Shown piece after piece: positions 34,982-43,655 of a DNA stretch of 64,000 nt. Under the pieces are notes generated by a model. It was not told the origin of the DNA. It saw nothing but the letters and a program-made list of their open reading frames with translations, and did not search any database. A program made the position numbers and the translations under genes. The DNA is from JALYUA01 sp039931865 (GTDB lineage: Bacteria > Acidobacteriota > Thermoanaerobaculia > UBA5066 > Gp7-AA6), in contig JBDTRB010000001.1 in assembly GCA_039931865.1 (NCBI GenBank), positions 62,001 to 126,000 on the forward strand, read 5' to 3'. The stretch's first letter is position 1; each line of letters begins with the position of its first letter.

Positions 34982-36427
34982 TCAATCTCTGCGGCGATAC
35001 CAGACCCAGACGCCGAGGAGGACGGCGAAGAGCGGCATCCCGAGGATCGCGGCGAGGCCGATCCGATTCACCTGGGACCGCGTCATCGACAGCGAGGCCT
35101 GCTCCGGTGTCTTCGGCGCGATTCCGACGAGGCGGTCCTGACCCGCGAGCCAGGCCATCGAGCTCAGGAAGAGGTTCGCGTTTCCCGCCTGGGCGAGCGC
35201 GCCGTTGGCGATGAAGCGCGAGTTGCCGAACACGACGAGCCGGGCGCCCGGCTTTTTCTCGTCCGCCGGCGCCACCGCCATCCCGATCACGACCGGTCCG
35301 GCGTTGTCGGCGGGGTCCTTCTTCACCTCTTCGAGCTTCGTCAGAGACGTCTCTCCCCATCCCGAGGCGGTCGTCTCGACGAGCGGAGTCTGGACGAATC
35401 CGGCGGGCGGTTTCTCGGTCTTCGCCACGGATCGGGCGAGCGGGAACACGACCGGAAGCGCCTCGGCCGCGAGAGAACGGACGATCGGGTGCGAGCCGTA
35501 TTTGTCCGCAATCAGGGTCTCGGGCCCGACCTGCGGGATCGCCTTCTCCGGGTCGATCACGATGTCGGCGTTTAACCGTACTCCGTACGCGGCGAGAAGC
35601 GGGCCGAGTCCGAGGTCGGGCGGAGGCGAGCCGGGGGCCGGCAGCACGGGATCGGCGAGGAAGAGCACGCGCCCTCCGCCGGCGAGGTACTTCGTGAGCG
35701 CGCCGCTCTCCGGCTCGAGAAAGGCGGTGCGCGGCCCGGCGACGACGACGACGCTGGCGTCCGCGGGAAGGTCGCTCTTGCCGAGCGAGCTCCACGTGGC
35801 GACCGCGCGGTTCTGGCGCTCGAGCGCCTGTTTGATGTCGGCGTATCCGCGGCCCCGCTCCGCGCCGTCGATTGCCGGCTCGCCGTGGCCGGATGTGAAA
35901 TAGATTTTTGTGACCCGGCTCTCGGTGACGTCGAGGAGGGCGGACGTGAACGCCTCCTCGCCCTTGAAGGCCTTCATCTCGGGCGAACCGCCGCCCATCG
36001 CCCCTCCGAAATCGAAGTCGGCGAGCGCGCTCTCTTCGACGTACTTCTTCCGGTCGCCGGATCGGAACACGACCGTGTTCTGGCGGATCTCGAACTCCTG
36101 GAGCAGCGCCTTCGCCCGCAGGGGGTTTCGCTCGGGGTCCAGGTACTCGATCTCGATCTTCGGGGAGAGGCTCCGATACCGGTTCAAGAGCTCGGTCACC
36201 GGCTGGTACAGACGCGACTGCCTGGTCATGAACACGGTGACCCGCACGGGCTTCGTGAGGCTCGCCACGATCTTGCGTGTGGTGTCCGACACGGAGTAGA
36301 TCCCGCTCGACGTCCAGTCCCCCCGCCACCAGTGGCGCGAGCCGATCCAGTTGATTCCGGCGAAGAGCGCGATGCCGAGGACGATCGCCGCGGTGGAGAC
36401 GCTCCGGCGGGCCGAGGCGGGCTTCAC
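34982..36427 (-). CDS. GldG-type auxiliary membrane protein
   Basis: The 481 residues have an N-terminal membrane segment (about 12-30) and a C-terminal one (about 458-475). Between them lies a periplasmic domain of the ABC-associated GldG/ABC_transp_aux family (SVSDTTRKIVASLTKPVRVTVF, YLDPERNPLRAK, FTSGHGEPAIDG). Such proteins accompany ABC-2 permeases; in Bacteroidetes the set is needed for gliding, but the wide family has no fixed role. The start overlaps the permease stop by 4 bp (ATGA). Confidence 0.88.
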   Translation of the reverse strand: MKPASARRSVSTAAIVLGIALFAGINWIGSRHWWRGDWTSSGIYSVSDTTRKIVASLTKPVRVTVFMTRQSRLYQPVTELLNRYRSLSPKIEIEYLDPERNPLRAKALLQEFEIRQNTVVFRSGDRKKYVEESALADFDFGGAMGGGSPEMKAFKGEEAFTSALLDVTESRVTKIYFTSGHGEPAIDGAERGRGYADIKQALERQNRAVATWSSLGKSDLPADASVVVVAGPRTAFLEPESGALTKYLAGGGRVLFLADPVLPAPGSPPPDLGLGPLLAAYGVRLNADIVIDPEKAIPQVGPETLIADKYGSHPIVRSLAAEALPVVFPLARSVAKTEKPPAGFVQTPLVETTASGWGETSLTKLEEVKKDPADNAGPVVIGMAVAPADEKKPGARLVVFGNSRFIANGALAQAGNANLFLSSMAWLAGQDRLVGIAPKTPEQASLSMTRSQVNRIGLAAILGMPLFAVLLGVWVWYRRRD

Positions 36428-37161
36428 GGGTTCTCCTTCCGTGCGGCCAGAGACACCGTCGCGAGGAACAGGAAGAACGCCGTGCCGGAGAGGTAGTAGA
36501 TGATCCGCCGGCTGTCGACGACCCCGCGCGCGAGCTCATCCATGTGGTCCCACAGGTTCAGATACCCGATCACGTCCCGGCCGGCCCCTCCGAGGATCGA
36601 TTCGAGCAGGCCGACCGAGAAGATCGGGATGAGCATGCCGAAGCAGAGGATCGCCGCGACGATCTGGTTCTTCGTCAACGTGGAGGCGAATGTGCCGACC
36701 GCCAGGAAGTACCCGCCGAGGAGCGCCACCCCGAGGTATCCCGACGCCACCGGCCCGATGTCGATCCGGGTCCGGGAGCGCAGGAACACCACGTAAAGAA
36801 GCGTGGGCGCCCACAGCGTCAGAAAAAAGCCGAACGCTCCGAACCATTTCCCGAGCACCACTTCCGTCTCGGAGACCGGCGCGGTCAACAGGCTCTCGAT
36901 CGTCCCGCTTCGCCGCTCCTCGGGGAAGAGGCGCATGGCGATGATCGGGACGACGAACAGGTTGAAGATCCAGAAGTAAGTGTTGGTGAAGAGCAGGATC
37001 AGCGCCTGTCCCTTTCCGGCGCCGGGGGCGGCCAGGTAGGACAGGATCGCGTAGAAGATGATCCCGTTGACCAGAAGAAAGGCGGACAGGATCACGTAGG
37101 CGAGCGGCGAGAAGAAGTACGAGCGCCATTCGCGGCCGACGATCGCGAGCCATTTCCTCAT
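36424..37161 (-). CDS. ABC-2 type permease (GldF-type)
   Basis: This 245-residue protein has about six membrane segments and the ABC-2 motif RLFPEERRSGTIESLLTAPV after the first two helices, which marks GldF/NosY-type permeases. It overlaps both neighbours by 4 bp, so permease, ATPase and GldG-like protein form one complex unit. Confidence 0.92.
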   Translation of the reverse strand: MRKWLAIVGREWRSYFFSPLAYVILSAFLLVNGIIFYAILSYLAAPGAGKGQALILLFTNTYFWIFNLFVVPIIAMRLFPEERRSGTIESLLTAPVSETEVVLGKWFGAFGFFLTLWAPTLLYVVFLRSRTRIDIGPVASGYLGVALLGGYFLAVGTFASTLTKNQIVAAILCFGMLIPIFSVGLLESILGGAGRDVIGYLNLWDHMDELARGVVDSRRIIYYLSGTAFFLFLATVSLAARKENP

Positions 37162-38150
37162 GACGGGCTCGCGACGGGCGCAGCGGGTTCTGCCGGCTCT
37201 TCCGCCGCCTCGGCCGGTACCGCGTCGTCATGGTGGGTCAGGCGGACGAAAACGTCCTCGAGCGTGACCGCGTCGCGGGCAAGCTCGCGCAGGACCCATC
37301 CGCGCGCGACCGCGAGCTGGAAGATCTCTTCGGAGAGGTTCGAGTCGGGCGCCCCGTGCACCTTCACCCGGGTCTCTCCGTCGGACGCAGACTCCTCGAC
37401 CTCCAGCACGCCCGGCAGGGCCGCCAGATCGTCGCGCGCGGCCACGATGCCGCGTATCACGGCGCGCACCGTGGGGGTGCCCGCGAGGCGCCGCCGGAGC
37501 TCTTCCGGAGTGCCTTCGGCGACGATGCGGCCCCTGTCGATGATGAGCACCCGGTCGCAGACCGCGTCGACTTCCGGGAGGATGTGCGTCGAGAGGAGCA
37601 CCGCGCGCTCTCTGCCGAGCGAGCGGATCGTCTCGCGAATCCGGATGATCTGCGTGGGGTCGAGCCCGACGGTCGGCTCGTCCAGGATCAACACGGGGGG
37701 CTGGTGCACGAGAGCCCCCGCAAGCGCCGTGCGCTGCCGGTAGCCCTTCGAGAGGTTGTCGATCTTCCGATCCGCCACGTCTTCGAGCAGACAGCGGCCG
37801 ATTGCGTCGTCGACGCGGCGGCGCACCTCGGGTCCCGAGACGCCCTCGAGCCGAGCGCGGAACACCAGGTACTCGCGGACGCGCATTTCCGGGTAGAGGG
37901 CCGCGGATTCGGGAAGGTATCCGAGAGACGCCCGCGCTTCCCGCGACTGACGGACGATGTCGAAGCCCGCGACGCGCGCCGTTCCCGAGGTGGGCGGGAG
38001 AAAACCGGTCAGCACGCGCATCGTCGTCGTCTTCCCGGCGCCGTTCGGGCCGAGGAATCCGAGAATCTCCCCCTGTTTCACCGAAAAGCTGACGTCGGAG
38101 ACCGCCACCGCCGTCGGGTAGCGCTTCGTGAGGCTCTGGACTTCGATCAT
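37158..38150 (-). CDS. ABC transporter ATPase (GldA-type)
   Basis: This 330-residue ATPase has Walker A GPNGAGKT (34-41), the signature LSKGYRQRTALAGAL, Walker B VLILDEPTVGLD and a regulatory C-terminal part of about 100 residues ending in a Pro/Ala/Glu-rich tail. It is the first gene of the four-gene operon; a TAGACT -10 box lies about 22 nt upstream of the ATG. Confidence 0.93.
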   Translation of the reverse strand: MIEVQSLTKRYPTAVAVSDVSFSVKQGEILGFLGPNGAGKTTTMRVLTGFLPPTSGTARVAGFDIVRQSREARASLGYLPESAALYPEMRVREYLVFRARLEGVSGPEVRRRVDDAIGRCLLEDVADRKIDNLSKGYRQRTALAGALVHQPPVLILDEPTVGLDPTQIIRIRETIRSLGRERAVLLSTHILPEVDAVCDRVLIIDRGRIVAEGTPEELRRRLAGTPTVRAVIRGIVAARDDLAALPGVLEVEESASDGETRVKVHGAPDSNLSEEIFQLAVARGWVLRELARDAVTLEDVFVRLTHHDDAVPAEAAEEPAEPAAPVASPS

Positions 38151-38172
38151 TCAGTCGCCATGAAAACGGCGG

Positions 38173-38178
38173 AGTCTA
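38173..38178 (-). promoter_or_regulatory. -10 box of the GldA-type operon
   Basis: TAGACT on the minus strand lies 22 nt before the ATG at 38150, giving a leader of about 15 nt. Confidence 0.4.
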
Positions 38179-38327
38179 ACAGAACCCGCATGTTCCGACG
38201 GCGGAGAGGGAGAGTCAGGGCGGCGAGGCAACGACACTCGACCAGGAGAGAGACTGCGCCTCCCCCGACCTCCCCGGGCGCGGGGAGAGGAGATCACGGG
38301 CTCTCCCCGGGGCCAGAGAGGGGACGC

Positions 38328-38333
38328 TACACT
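38328..38333 (+). promoter_or_regulatory. -10 box of the second ABC exporter
   Basis: TACACT ends 8 nt before the GTG at 38342; the interval is GTCCCCGC with no ribosome-binding site. Upstream (38270-38320) lie CTCCCC/GGGGAG and CTCTCCCC/GGGG inverted repeats. Confidence 0.5.
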
Positions 38334-38341
38334 GTCCCCGC

Positions 38342-39247
38342 GTGATCGCCGTTCAGAACGTTTCCAAGAGCTACGGCCACGCCGGCCGGAAGGCGAAGGC
38401 TCTCGATTCGGTGAGCCTCGAGGTCGCTCGCGGCGAGACTCTCGGCTTGATCGGCCCGAACGGCGCGGGCAAGACGACCCTCCTGTCGTGCCTCCTAGGT
38501 CTCCTCCGCCCGGACCAGGGCACGATCCGGATCGACGGCTTCGAGCCGGACGATCTCGCGATCCGCGCCCGAAGCGGATACATGCCCGAACGGCTCGGCT
38601 TCGACCGGGAGCTTTCCGGTCAGGCCTTTCTCGCGCATCACTGGAGGCTCTCCGGCGGGGATCCGCGACGCACCGCGCACGAGGTCGCTGCGGCCGCCGA
38701 AAAGGTGGGCCTCGAGCCCGGCGCCTTGAAGAGACGGCTGCGCACGTACTCGCGCGGCATGCTGCAGAGAGTCGGGGTCGCGCAGGCGCTCTTCGGAGAT
38801 CCGGAGATTCTCTTTTTAGACGAGCCCGCATCGGGGACCGACCCGGTCGGCGTCGCGATCGTGCGCGACCGCATCCTGGAGGCGAAGGCGCGCGGCGCGA
38901 CGATCATCTTGAACTCCCACCAGCTCGCGGAAGTCGAGCGCGTGTGCGACCGCGTCGCCTTTCTTGAACGCGGCCGCCTCGCGGGCACGGAGACGCTCCG
39001 AGGCGAGAACGCGGCGCCGCGAGCGGCGATGCTGCGCACGGACCCGGTCCGGGTGGCAGAGGCCGCCGCGGTCCTCGCTGCGGGCGGATTCGAAGTCCGC
39101 GCGGAGCCCGGCGGGACGATCCACGTCGCTTCCGCCCGAGACGAAGACGTGGCGCGTGCGGTCCGCTCGCTCGCGATCGCCAACTTCCCCGTGTACGAGG
39201 CGCGCTCGTCCGCAGACCTCGAGAGCTTCTTCCGGGGCGGGCGATGA
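38342..39247 (+). CDS. ABC transporter ATPase
   Basis: This 301-residue ATPase has Walker A GPNGAGKT (38-45), a variant signature YSRGMLQRVGVAQAL and Walker B ILFLDEPASGTDPVG (156-170). It belongs to the drug/multi-substrate ABC-2 ATPase group. The GTG start follows a -10 box closely, and the stop overlaps the permease gene by 4 bp (ATGA). Substrate unknown. Confidence 0.93.
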   Translation: MIAVQNVSKSYGHAGRKAKALDSVSLEVARGETLGLIGPNGAGKTTLLSCLLGLLRPDQGTIRIDGFEPDDLAIRARSGYMPERLGFDRELSGQAFLAHHWRLSGGDPRRTAHEVAAAAEKVGLEPGALKRRLRTYSRGMLQRVGVAQALFGDPEILFLDEPASGTDPVGVAIVRDRILEAKARGATIILNSHQLAEVERVCDRVAFLERGRLAGTETLRGENAAPRAAMLRTDPVRVAEAAAVLAAGGFEVRAEPGGTIHVASARDEDVARAVRSLAIANFPVYEARSSADLESFFRGGR

Positions 39248-39954
39248 AGGAAATGATCCGGCGGTACATGGGTCAGAAGCTCGGATCGGTCGGGGTGTGT
39301 CTCTCGCTCCTCCTTCTCGCGATTCTCTCCGCCGTGATGCTGCAAGCGGGGTCTCCCGGGGGACTGACGGTTTTCGCGGTGTTCGTTCTCGCCACAGGGG
39401 TGGTGTCGCGGGACTCTTCGAGCGGCGCTCTCCAGATGATCCTCTCCCGCCCGATTCTGAGGGTGGAGTACCTGATGGGACGCTACTTCGGGGTGGTTCT
39501 CGCGCTGGCGGGATTCCTGGCGTCCACGTTCGTGCTCGCCGTCCTGTTCGATCGGGTGGGCCAGGGGCTGGGCTGGAGCGCGAGCTCGGGCTTCGCCGTC
39601 GAGAAGGCGCTCGTTCGGTGCGCGGAAGAGCTGCCGAAAGGCGCGCTCTACGCCGCCGTCATCCTGTTCTTCTCGACGTTTCTGCGGGGCGCCGGAGACG
39701 TCCTGGCGTTCGTGATCGGGGCGGTCATGCTGAGCTTCGGCCCGCAGCTCGGAATGTTTCTCCACAACGCGGGGATCGTCAAGGCCTTCCGCGCGCTGGA
39801 CGCCAATCTCTCTCCGGCGCCCGAGTGGGACGAGATTTTCCACGGAGCTTTGCTACGGCCGGACCTCGGCCGGTACGCGCTCGCGCTCGCGGCGTATCTC
39901 CTTCTCGCCGCGGTCGTCTTCAATCGCCGGGAGTTCTCGTATGGCGCCGATTAG
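39244..39954 (+). CDS. ABC-2 type permease
   Basis: These 236 residues have about six membrane segments and DSSSGALQMILSRPILRVEYLMGRY, the ABC-2 coupling helix region. It pairs with the preceding ATPase. The next gene, a membrane-anchored thioredoxin, overlaps it by 14 bp, which suggests joint expression of exporter and thiol protein. Confidence 0.9.
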   Translation: MKEMIRRYMGQKLGSVGVCLSLLLLAILSAVMLQAGSPGGLTVFAVFVLATGVVSRDSSSGALQMILSRPILRVEYLMGRYFGVVLALAGFLASTFVLAVLFDRVGQGLGWSASSGFAVEKALVRCAEELPKGALYAAVILFFSTFLRGAGDVLAFVIGAVMLSFGPQLGMFLHNAGIVKAFRALDANLSPAPEWDEIFHGALLRPDLGRYALALAAYLLLAAVVFNRREFSYGAD

Positions 39955-40453
39955 CTCTCCCTCGCCGCGTCGAACCGGCCCCCAGACCCGGCTGCCGCTC
40001 CTCCTGCTGGCAGTCACCGCCGCGGCCCTCGTTTACCGGCTCGTCACCGGGATCGCCGACCGCGGCGCGGGAGAAGGGGGCGAGGGCCTCATCCGCTGGC
40101 GTCCGATGACCTCCGCGACAACGGCGGCCTCGGCGGCCGCGATGCCCGTACTTTACGACTTCACGGCCGCCTGGTGCCCCCCCTGCCGGCGGCTCGACGC
40201 GGAGGGATGGAACGACACCACGATTGCCGCGCGCGTCAATTTCGAGTTTGTCCCGGTGCGGGTCATGGATCGCCAGAGGGAAGACGGCAAGAACACGGCC
40301 GCGATCGACGCCCTCCAGCGGAAGTACAAGATCACTTCGTTTCCCACCCTGATCGCCGCCGACGGTTCCGGCCGGGAGCTCGCGCGGATGGAGGGCTACT
40401 CCGGAAAAGCAGCGCTGGAAGCGTTCTTGAAAGACGCGAAGAAGAGTAAGTAG
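39941..40453 (+). CDS. Membrane-anchored thioredoxin-fold protein
   Basis: This 170-residue protein has one N-terminal membrane helix (about 17-36) and a thioredoxin domain with the active site AAWCPPCRRLD (CPPC, 79-82) and cis-proline SFPT. The spacing and the VRVMDRQREDGKN stretch resemble the C-terminal domain of DsbD. It should reduce disulfides outside the cytoplasmic face. It overlaps the ABC permease gene and ends 12 bp from the convergent uvrA. Confidence 0.9.
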   Translation: MAPISSPSPRRTGPQTRLPLLLLAVTAAALVYRLVTGIADRGAGEGGEGLIRWRPMTSATTAASAAAMPVLYDFTAAWCPPCRRLDAEGWNDTTIAARVNFEFVPVRVMDRQREDGKNTAAIDALQRKYKITSFPTLIAADGSGRELARMEGYSGKAALEAFLKDAKKSK

Positions 40454-40465
40454 CCTCGGTGGCGC

Positions 40466-43375
40466 TCAGTTCTCCGTTTTCAACTTGGCGGATGAGGGAC
40501 GCGGCGACGACTCCGACAGCGCCGGCGCGAGCTCGGCGAGAAACCGACCGGTGACGCTCTCGGCGACCCGGCGCACGTCCTCGGGCGCGCCTTCGGCAAC
40601 GATCCGGCCCCCGTCTCGGCCTCCGCCCGGCCCGAGGTCGATCAGCCAGTCCGACGCCGCAAGAAACTGCAGGTTGTGCTCGACGGCGATCACGGAGTGC
40701 CCGAGCGAGATCAGCCGCCGGAGGGTCTTCAGCAGACGGTCGACGTCCTGCGAGTGCAACCCGGTCGTCGGCTCGTCGAACAGGAAAAGCGTTCCGCGCG
40801 AGGTCGCGGGACGAATCTCGAGAAACGACGCGAGCTTCAGCCGCTGCGCTTCTCCTCCGGACAGGGTCGCGGTGGGCTGGCCCAGCTTCACGTAGCCGAG
40901 GCCGACCTCGATCAGCGGCGCGAGCCGCTTTCCGATTCGCGGCTCCTCGGCAAAAAACTTCCCCGCGTCCGACACGGTCATGTCGAGCACGTCGCCGATG
41001 CTTTTCCCCCGATAACGGACCGCGAGCACCCGGCTCTGAAACCGGCGGCCGTCGCACGCCTCGCAACGCACCGTGACGTCGGCGAGGAACTGCATGTCGA
41101 TCGTCTGCCAGCCCGTTCCCTTGCACGCTTCGCAGCGGCCGCCCGCGGAGTTGAACGAGAAATCCCTCGCCGTGATCCCGCGGGTGACCGCGCGCCCGCT
41201 TTTCGCAAAAAGCTGGCGAACGTCGTCCCAGGCCTTCATATACGTGACCGGGTTCGACCGAGCGGAACGGCCGAGCGGCGACTGGTCCACGAACTGGATG
41301 TCCACGACCGACTCGGTGCCTTCCACGCGGTCGTGCTCACCGACCTCGCACGAGACAACGCCCTTCACCCGCCGCGCGTAGGAGTTGTAGAGGATGTCGC
41401 GCACGAGCGTCGATTTTCCCGATCCCGAAACGCCCGAGACGGAGACGAGCCGTCCGAGCGGAAAGCGAACGGTCAGATTTGAAAGGTTGTGCTCCCGCGC
41501 TCCGACGACCGTCAAGGCGCCTTCCGCGCGGCGAAATGCCACGATGCGTCCGCCGCGGCCGCGACCGGGAGTCCCGGCGGCCTCAGGGGCCGCGGGATCG
41601 TCCGACCGCGCCAGGCGGCGCGCGAGCTGTGCGCCGGTGGCGGAAGATCGCACGCGCGAGAGCGCTCGAGGCGTGCCCTCGAAGAGCAGCCGCCCGCCGA
41701 GGGTTCCGGCGCCGGGTCCGAGGTCGATGACGTGGTCCGCGGTCTCGATCACCTCGGGGTCGTGCTCCACGAGCACCACCGTGTTGCCGCGATCCGCGAG
41801 CCGGCGCAGGATGCCGAGCAGCCTCCGGGTGTCCGCCGCGTGCAGGCCGATCGTCGGCTCGTCGAGGACGTACATCGTCCCCGTCAGCGAGCCACCCAGC
41901 GCCGAGGCGAGCCCGATCCGCTGCGCTTCGCCGCCGGAGAGGGTCCGCGCCGAGCGCGAGAGTGTCAGGTAGTCCAGACCGACGTCGTTCATGTAACGGA
42001 CGCGCGCCTTGAGCTCCGCGACGACCGACGAAAGCCTGGCCTCTTCCGCGGGAGAGAGGTTCAGGCTCTCGAACCAGGCCTGGAGGTCCGACAGCGGCAT
42101 TTCCGCCAGCTCCGAGATGGTCTTGCCTCGAAAAAGAACGGACAACGCCGCAGGGCCGAGCCGCGCGCCGCGGCACTGCGGACACAGCGTGTAGGCGCGA
42201 TAGCGGGCGAGCAGCACCCGGACGTGGATCTTGTAACGCTTGGTCTCGAGCCACTCGAAGAAGCCGTGGATCCCGTAGAACTCGCCGCGGCCGCGGTATA
42301 GAACCTCCCGCTCATGCGTCGACAGGCGCTCGACGGGCACGTCCGTCCGGACGGAATAGAGCCGGCACGCGCGGAAGAGGTCGTCGTAGGTGGATTCGTA
42401 CGCGGGGGTGTTCCAGGGTGCGATGGGACGGTCGGAGAGCGTCTGGCCCGGATCGGGAATCACCTTGTCGAGGTCCACGCCGATCACGCGCCCGAAACCC
42501 TGGCAGGCCTGGCAGGCGCCGAGCGGCGAGTTGAACGCAAAGAGGGCGGGCGTCGGGTCGCGAAAGTCGACGCCGCATTTCGGGCAGTGAAGCCCCCGCC
42601 GGAACGTCCGCGCCCGGTCCGCGAAGTGCGCCGAAAGGCACCCGGCGATCGAGAATCCCGTCTCGACCGCGGCGGCGATCTCCAGCCGCGATTCGGAGCG
42701 GACCACGAACCGGCCGACGACGATGCGCAGCTTCCCCTCGGAATCGACGAGTTTCGCGATGTCGTCGCCGATCTCCACGGTCTCGCCCTCCGGCGAGAGC
42801 GCCCGGAAGAAGCCGGCGCGCTTCAATTCCTCGAGTCGCAGCTTCGCCTCTTTTTCCCGCCGCCGCTTGCCCCCGGTCGCGCGCCCCTCCCAGCCGAGCG
42901 GCGCGACCAGGATCACGCGGGCGCCAGCCTCGGACGTCATCAGCTCGTCTACCGCGCGCTCCACCCCGCCCGGCACGGCCGCGACCCCGCACCCCTGGCA
43001 GAACGTCGTTCCGCCGTGAGCGAACAGCAGGCGCAGCGAATCGTGGATCTCGGTCTGGGTTCCGACGGTGGAACGCGCGTTGCGGACTCCGTTCTTCTGC
43101 TCGAGCGCGATCGCCGGGGGAACGGGCTCGATCGAGTCGACGTCCGGGCGGTCCAGCCGTTCCAGGAACTGGCGCGCGTACGTCGAGAGGGATTCGGCGT
43201 ACCGCCGCTGCCCCTCCGCGTAGAGCGTGTCAAACGCGAGCGAGGACTTCCCCGATCCCGAGACGCCGGTGATGACCGTCAGGCGCCCCGTCGGAATCGA
43301 GACCGAAACGTCCTTCAGATTGTGGGTCCGCGCGCCGCGGATCCGGATATAGGGCGAGGGGGTTGGGATCCGCAT
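40466..43375 (-). CDS. uvrA: UvrA-type excinuclease ATPase, somewhat divergent
   Basis: This 969-residue protein has both ABC ATPase halves (Walker A GVSGSGKS at 38-45 and again in the C half), both signatures (LSGGEAQRI and LSGGEAQRL) and both zinc modules (CPKC...CQAC and CEAC...CEAC). It recognises damaged DNA with UvrB in nucleotide excision repair. The stretch PPAIALEQKNGVRNARSTVG (about 109-128) replaces the near-universal PAISIDQKTTSxNPRSTVG, and EPTIGLH/EPTTGLH are normal. So it may be a UvrA paralogue rather than the main copy. No other repair gene is adjacent. Confidence 0.9.
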   Translation of the reverse strand: MRIPTPSPYIRIRGARTHNLKDVSVSIPTGRLTVITGVSGSGKSSLAFDTLYAEGQRRYAESLSTYARQFLERLDRPDVDSIEPVPPAIALEQKNGVRNARSTVGTQTEIHDSLRLLFAHGGTTFCQGCGVAAVPGGVERAVDELMTSEAGARVILVAPLGWEGRATGGKRRREKEAKLRLEELKRAGFFRALSPEGETVEIGDDIAKLVDSEGKLRIVVGRFVVRSESRLEIAAAVETGFSIAGCLSAHFADRARTFRRGLHCPKCGVDFRDPTPALFAFNSPLGACQACQGFGRVIGVDLDKVIPDPGQTLSDRPIAPWNTPAYESTYDDLFRACRLYSVRTDVPVERLSTHEREVLYRGRGEFYGIHGFFEWLETKRYKIHVRVLLARYRAYTLCPQCRGARLGPAALSVLFRGKTISELAEMPLSDLQAWFESLNLSPAEEARLSSVVAELKARVRYMNDVGLDYLTLSRSARTLSGGEAQRIGLASALGGSLTGTMYVLDEPTIGLHAADTRRLLGILRRLADRGNTVVLVEHDPEVIETADHVIDLGPGAGTLGGRLLFEGTPRALSRVRSSATGAQLARRLARSDDPAAPEAAGTPGRGRGGRIVAFRRAEGALTVVGAREHNLSNLTVRFPLGRLVSVSGVSGSGKSTLVRDILYNSYARRVKGVVSCEVGEHDRVEGTESVVDIQFVDQSPLGRSARSNPVTYMKAWDDVRQLFAKSGRAVTRGITARDFSFNSAGGRCEACKGTGWQTIDMQFLADVTVRCEACDGRRFQSRVLAVRYRGKSIGDVLDMTVSDAGKFFAEEPRIGKRLAPLIEVGLGYVKLGQPTATLSGGEAQRLKLASFLEIRPATSRGTLFLFDEPTTGLHSQDVDRLLKTLRRLISLGHSVIAVEHNLQFLAASDWLIDLGPGGGRDGGRIVAEGAPEDVRRVAESVTGRFLAELAPALSESSPRPSSAKLKTEN

Positions 43376-43452
43376 GCGACGGCGACTCCGGGGACGGGAG
43401 GATGGGAGTTTCGGGACGTGATTCAGAACTGTTGAGTTTATATCGTGGGACG

Positions 43453-43478
43453 TCAGGGGTCAGGGGTCAGGGGTCAGG
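43453..43478 (+). repeat. TCAGGGG heptamer array (copy E)
   Basis: Three full TCAGGGG units and a partial fourth lie between uvrA and the PBP gene. With a GGG just upstream (43448-43450) the plus strand has four G runs and could form a quadruplex. TTGGAATC links the array to core E. Confidence 0.95.
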
Positions 43479-43488
43479 CGTTGGAATC

Positions 43489-43541
43489 GGAAGCCGAGCG
43501 ACCAAGGGGAGCGAGACGGCCGCGGTACTCCACGGTTAACT
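43489..43541 (+). repeat. Interspersed repeat core, copy E
   Basis: GGAAGCCGAGCGACCA, GGGGAGCGAGACGG and CCGCGG-TACT-CCACGG, then TTAACT. It is very close to copy B. A TTATATCG motif, which follows core B, stands here on the other side of the array (43438-43445). Confidence 0.85.
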
Positions 43542-43655
43542 CGACTCGAGACGGAACCGGAAACCAGGACCTCACGCGAAAACAGTTTCACCCCCGCGCC
43601 GATTCCAGCATCGGTTCAGGAAATGACGCGATGGCCCGCTACGGGCGAACACCGC

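Noticed and set aside
34982..38150. Gliding-motility machinery
   Set aside because: Only the broad GldA/F/G ABC families and DUF4340 are here; no other gliding genes occur, and these families are widespread in non-gliding bacteria.
38200..38341. Another copy of the interspersed core
   Set aside because: The region has GC-rich inverted repeats (CTCCCC/GGGGAG) but no alignment to the core and no heptamer array.
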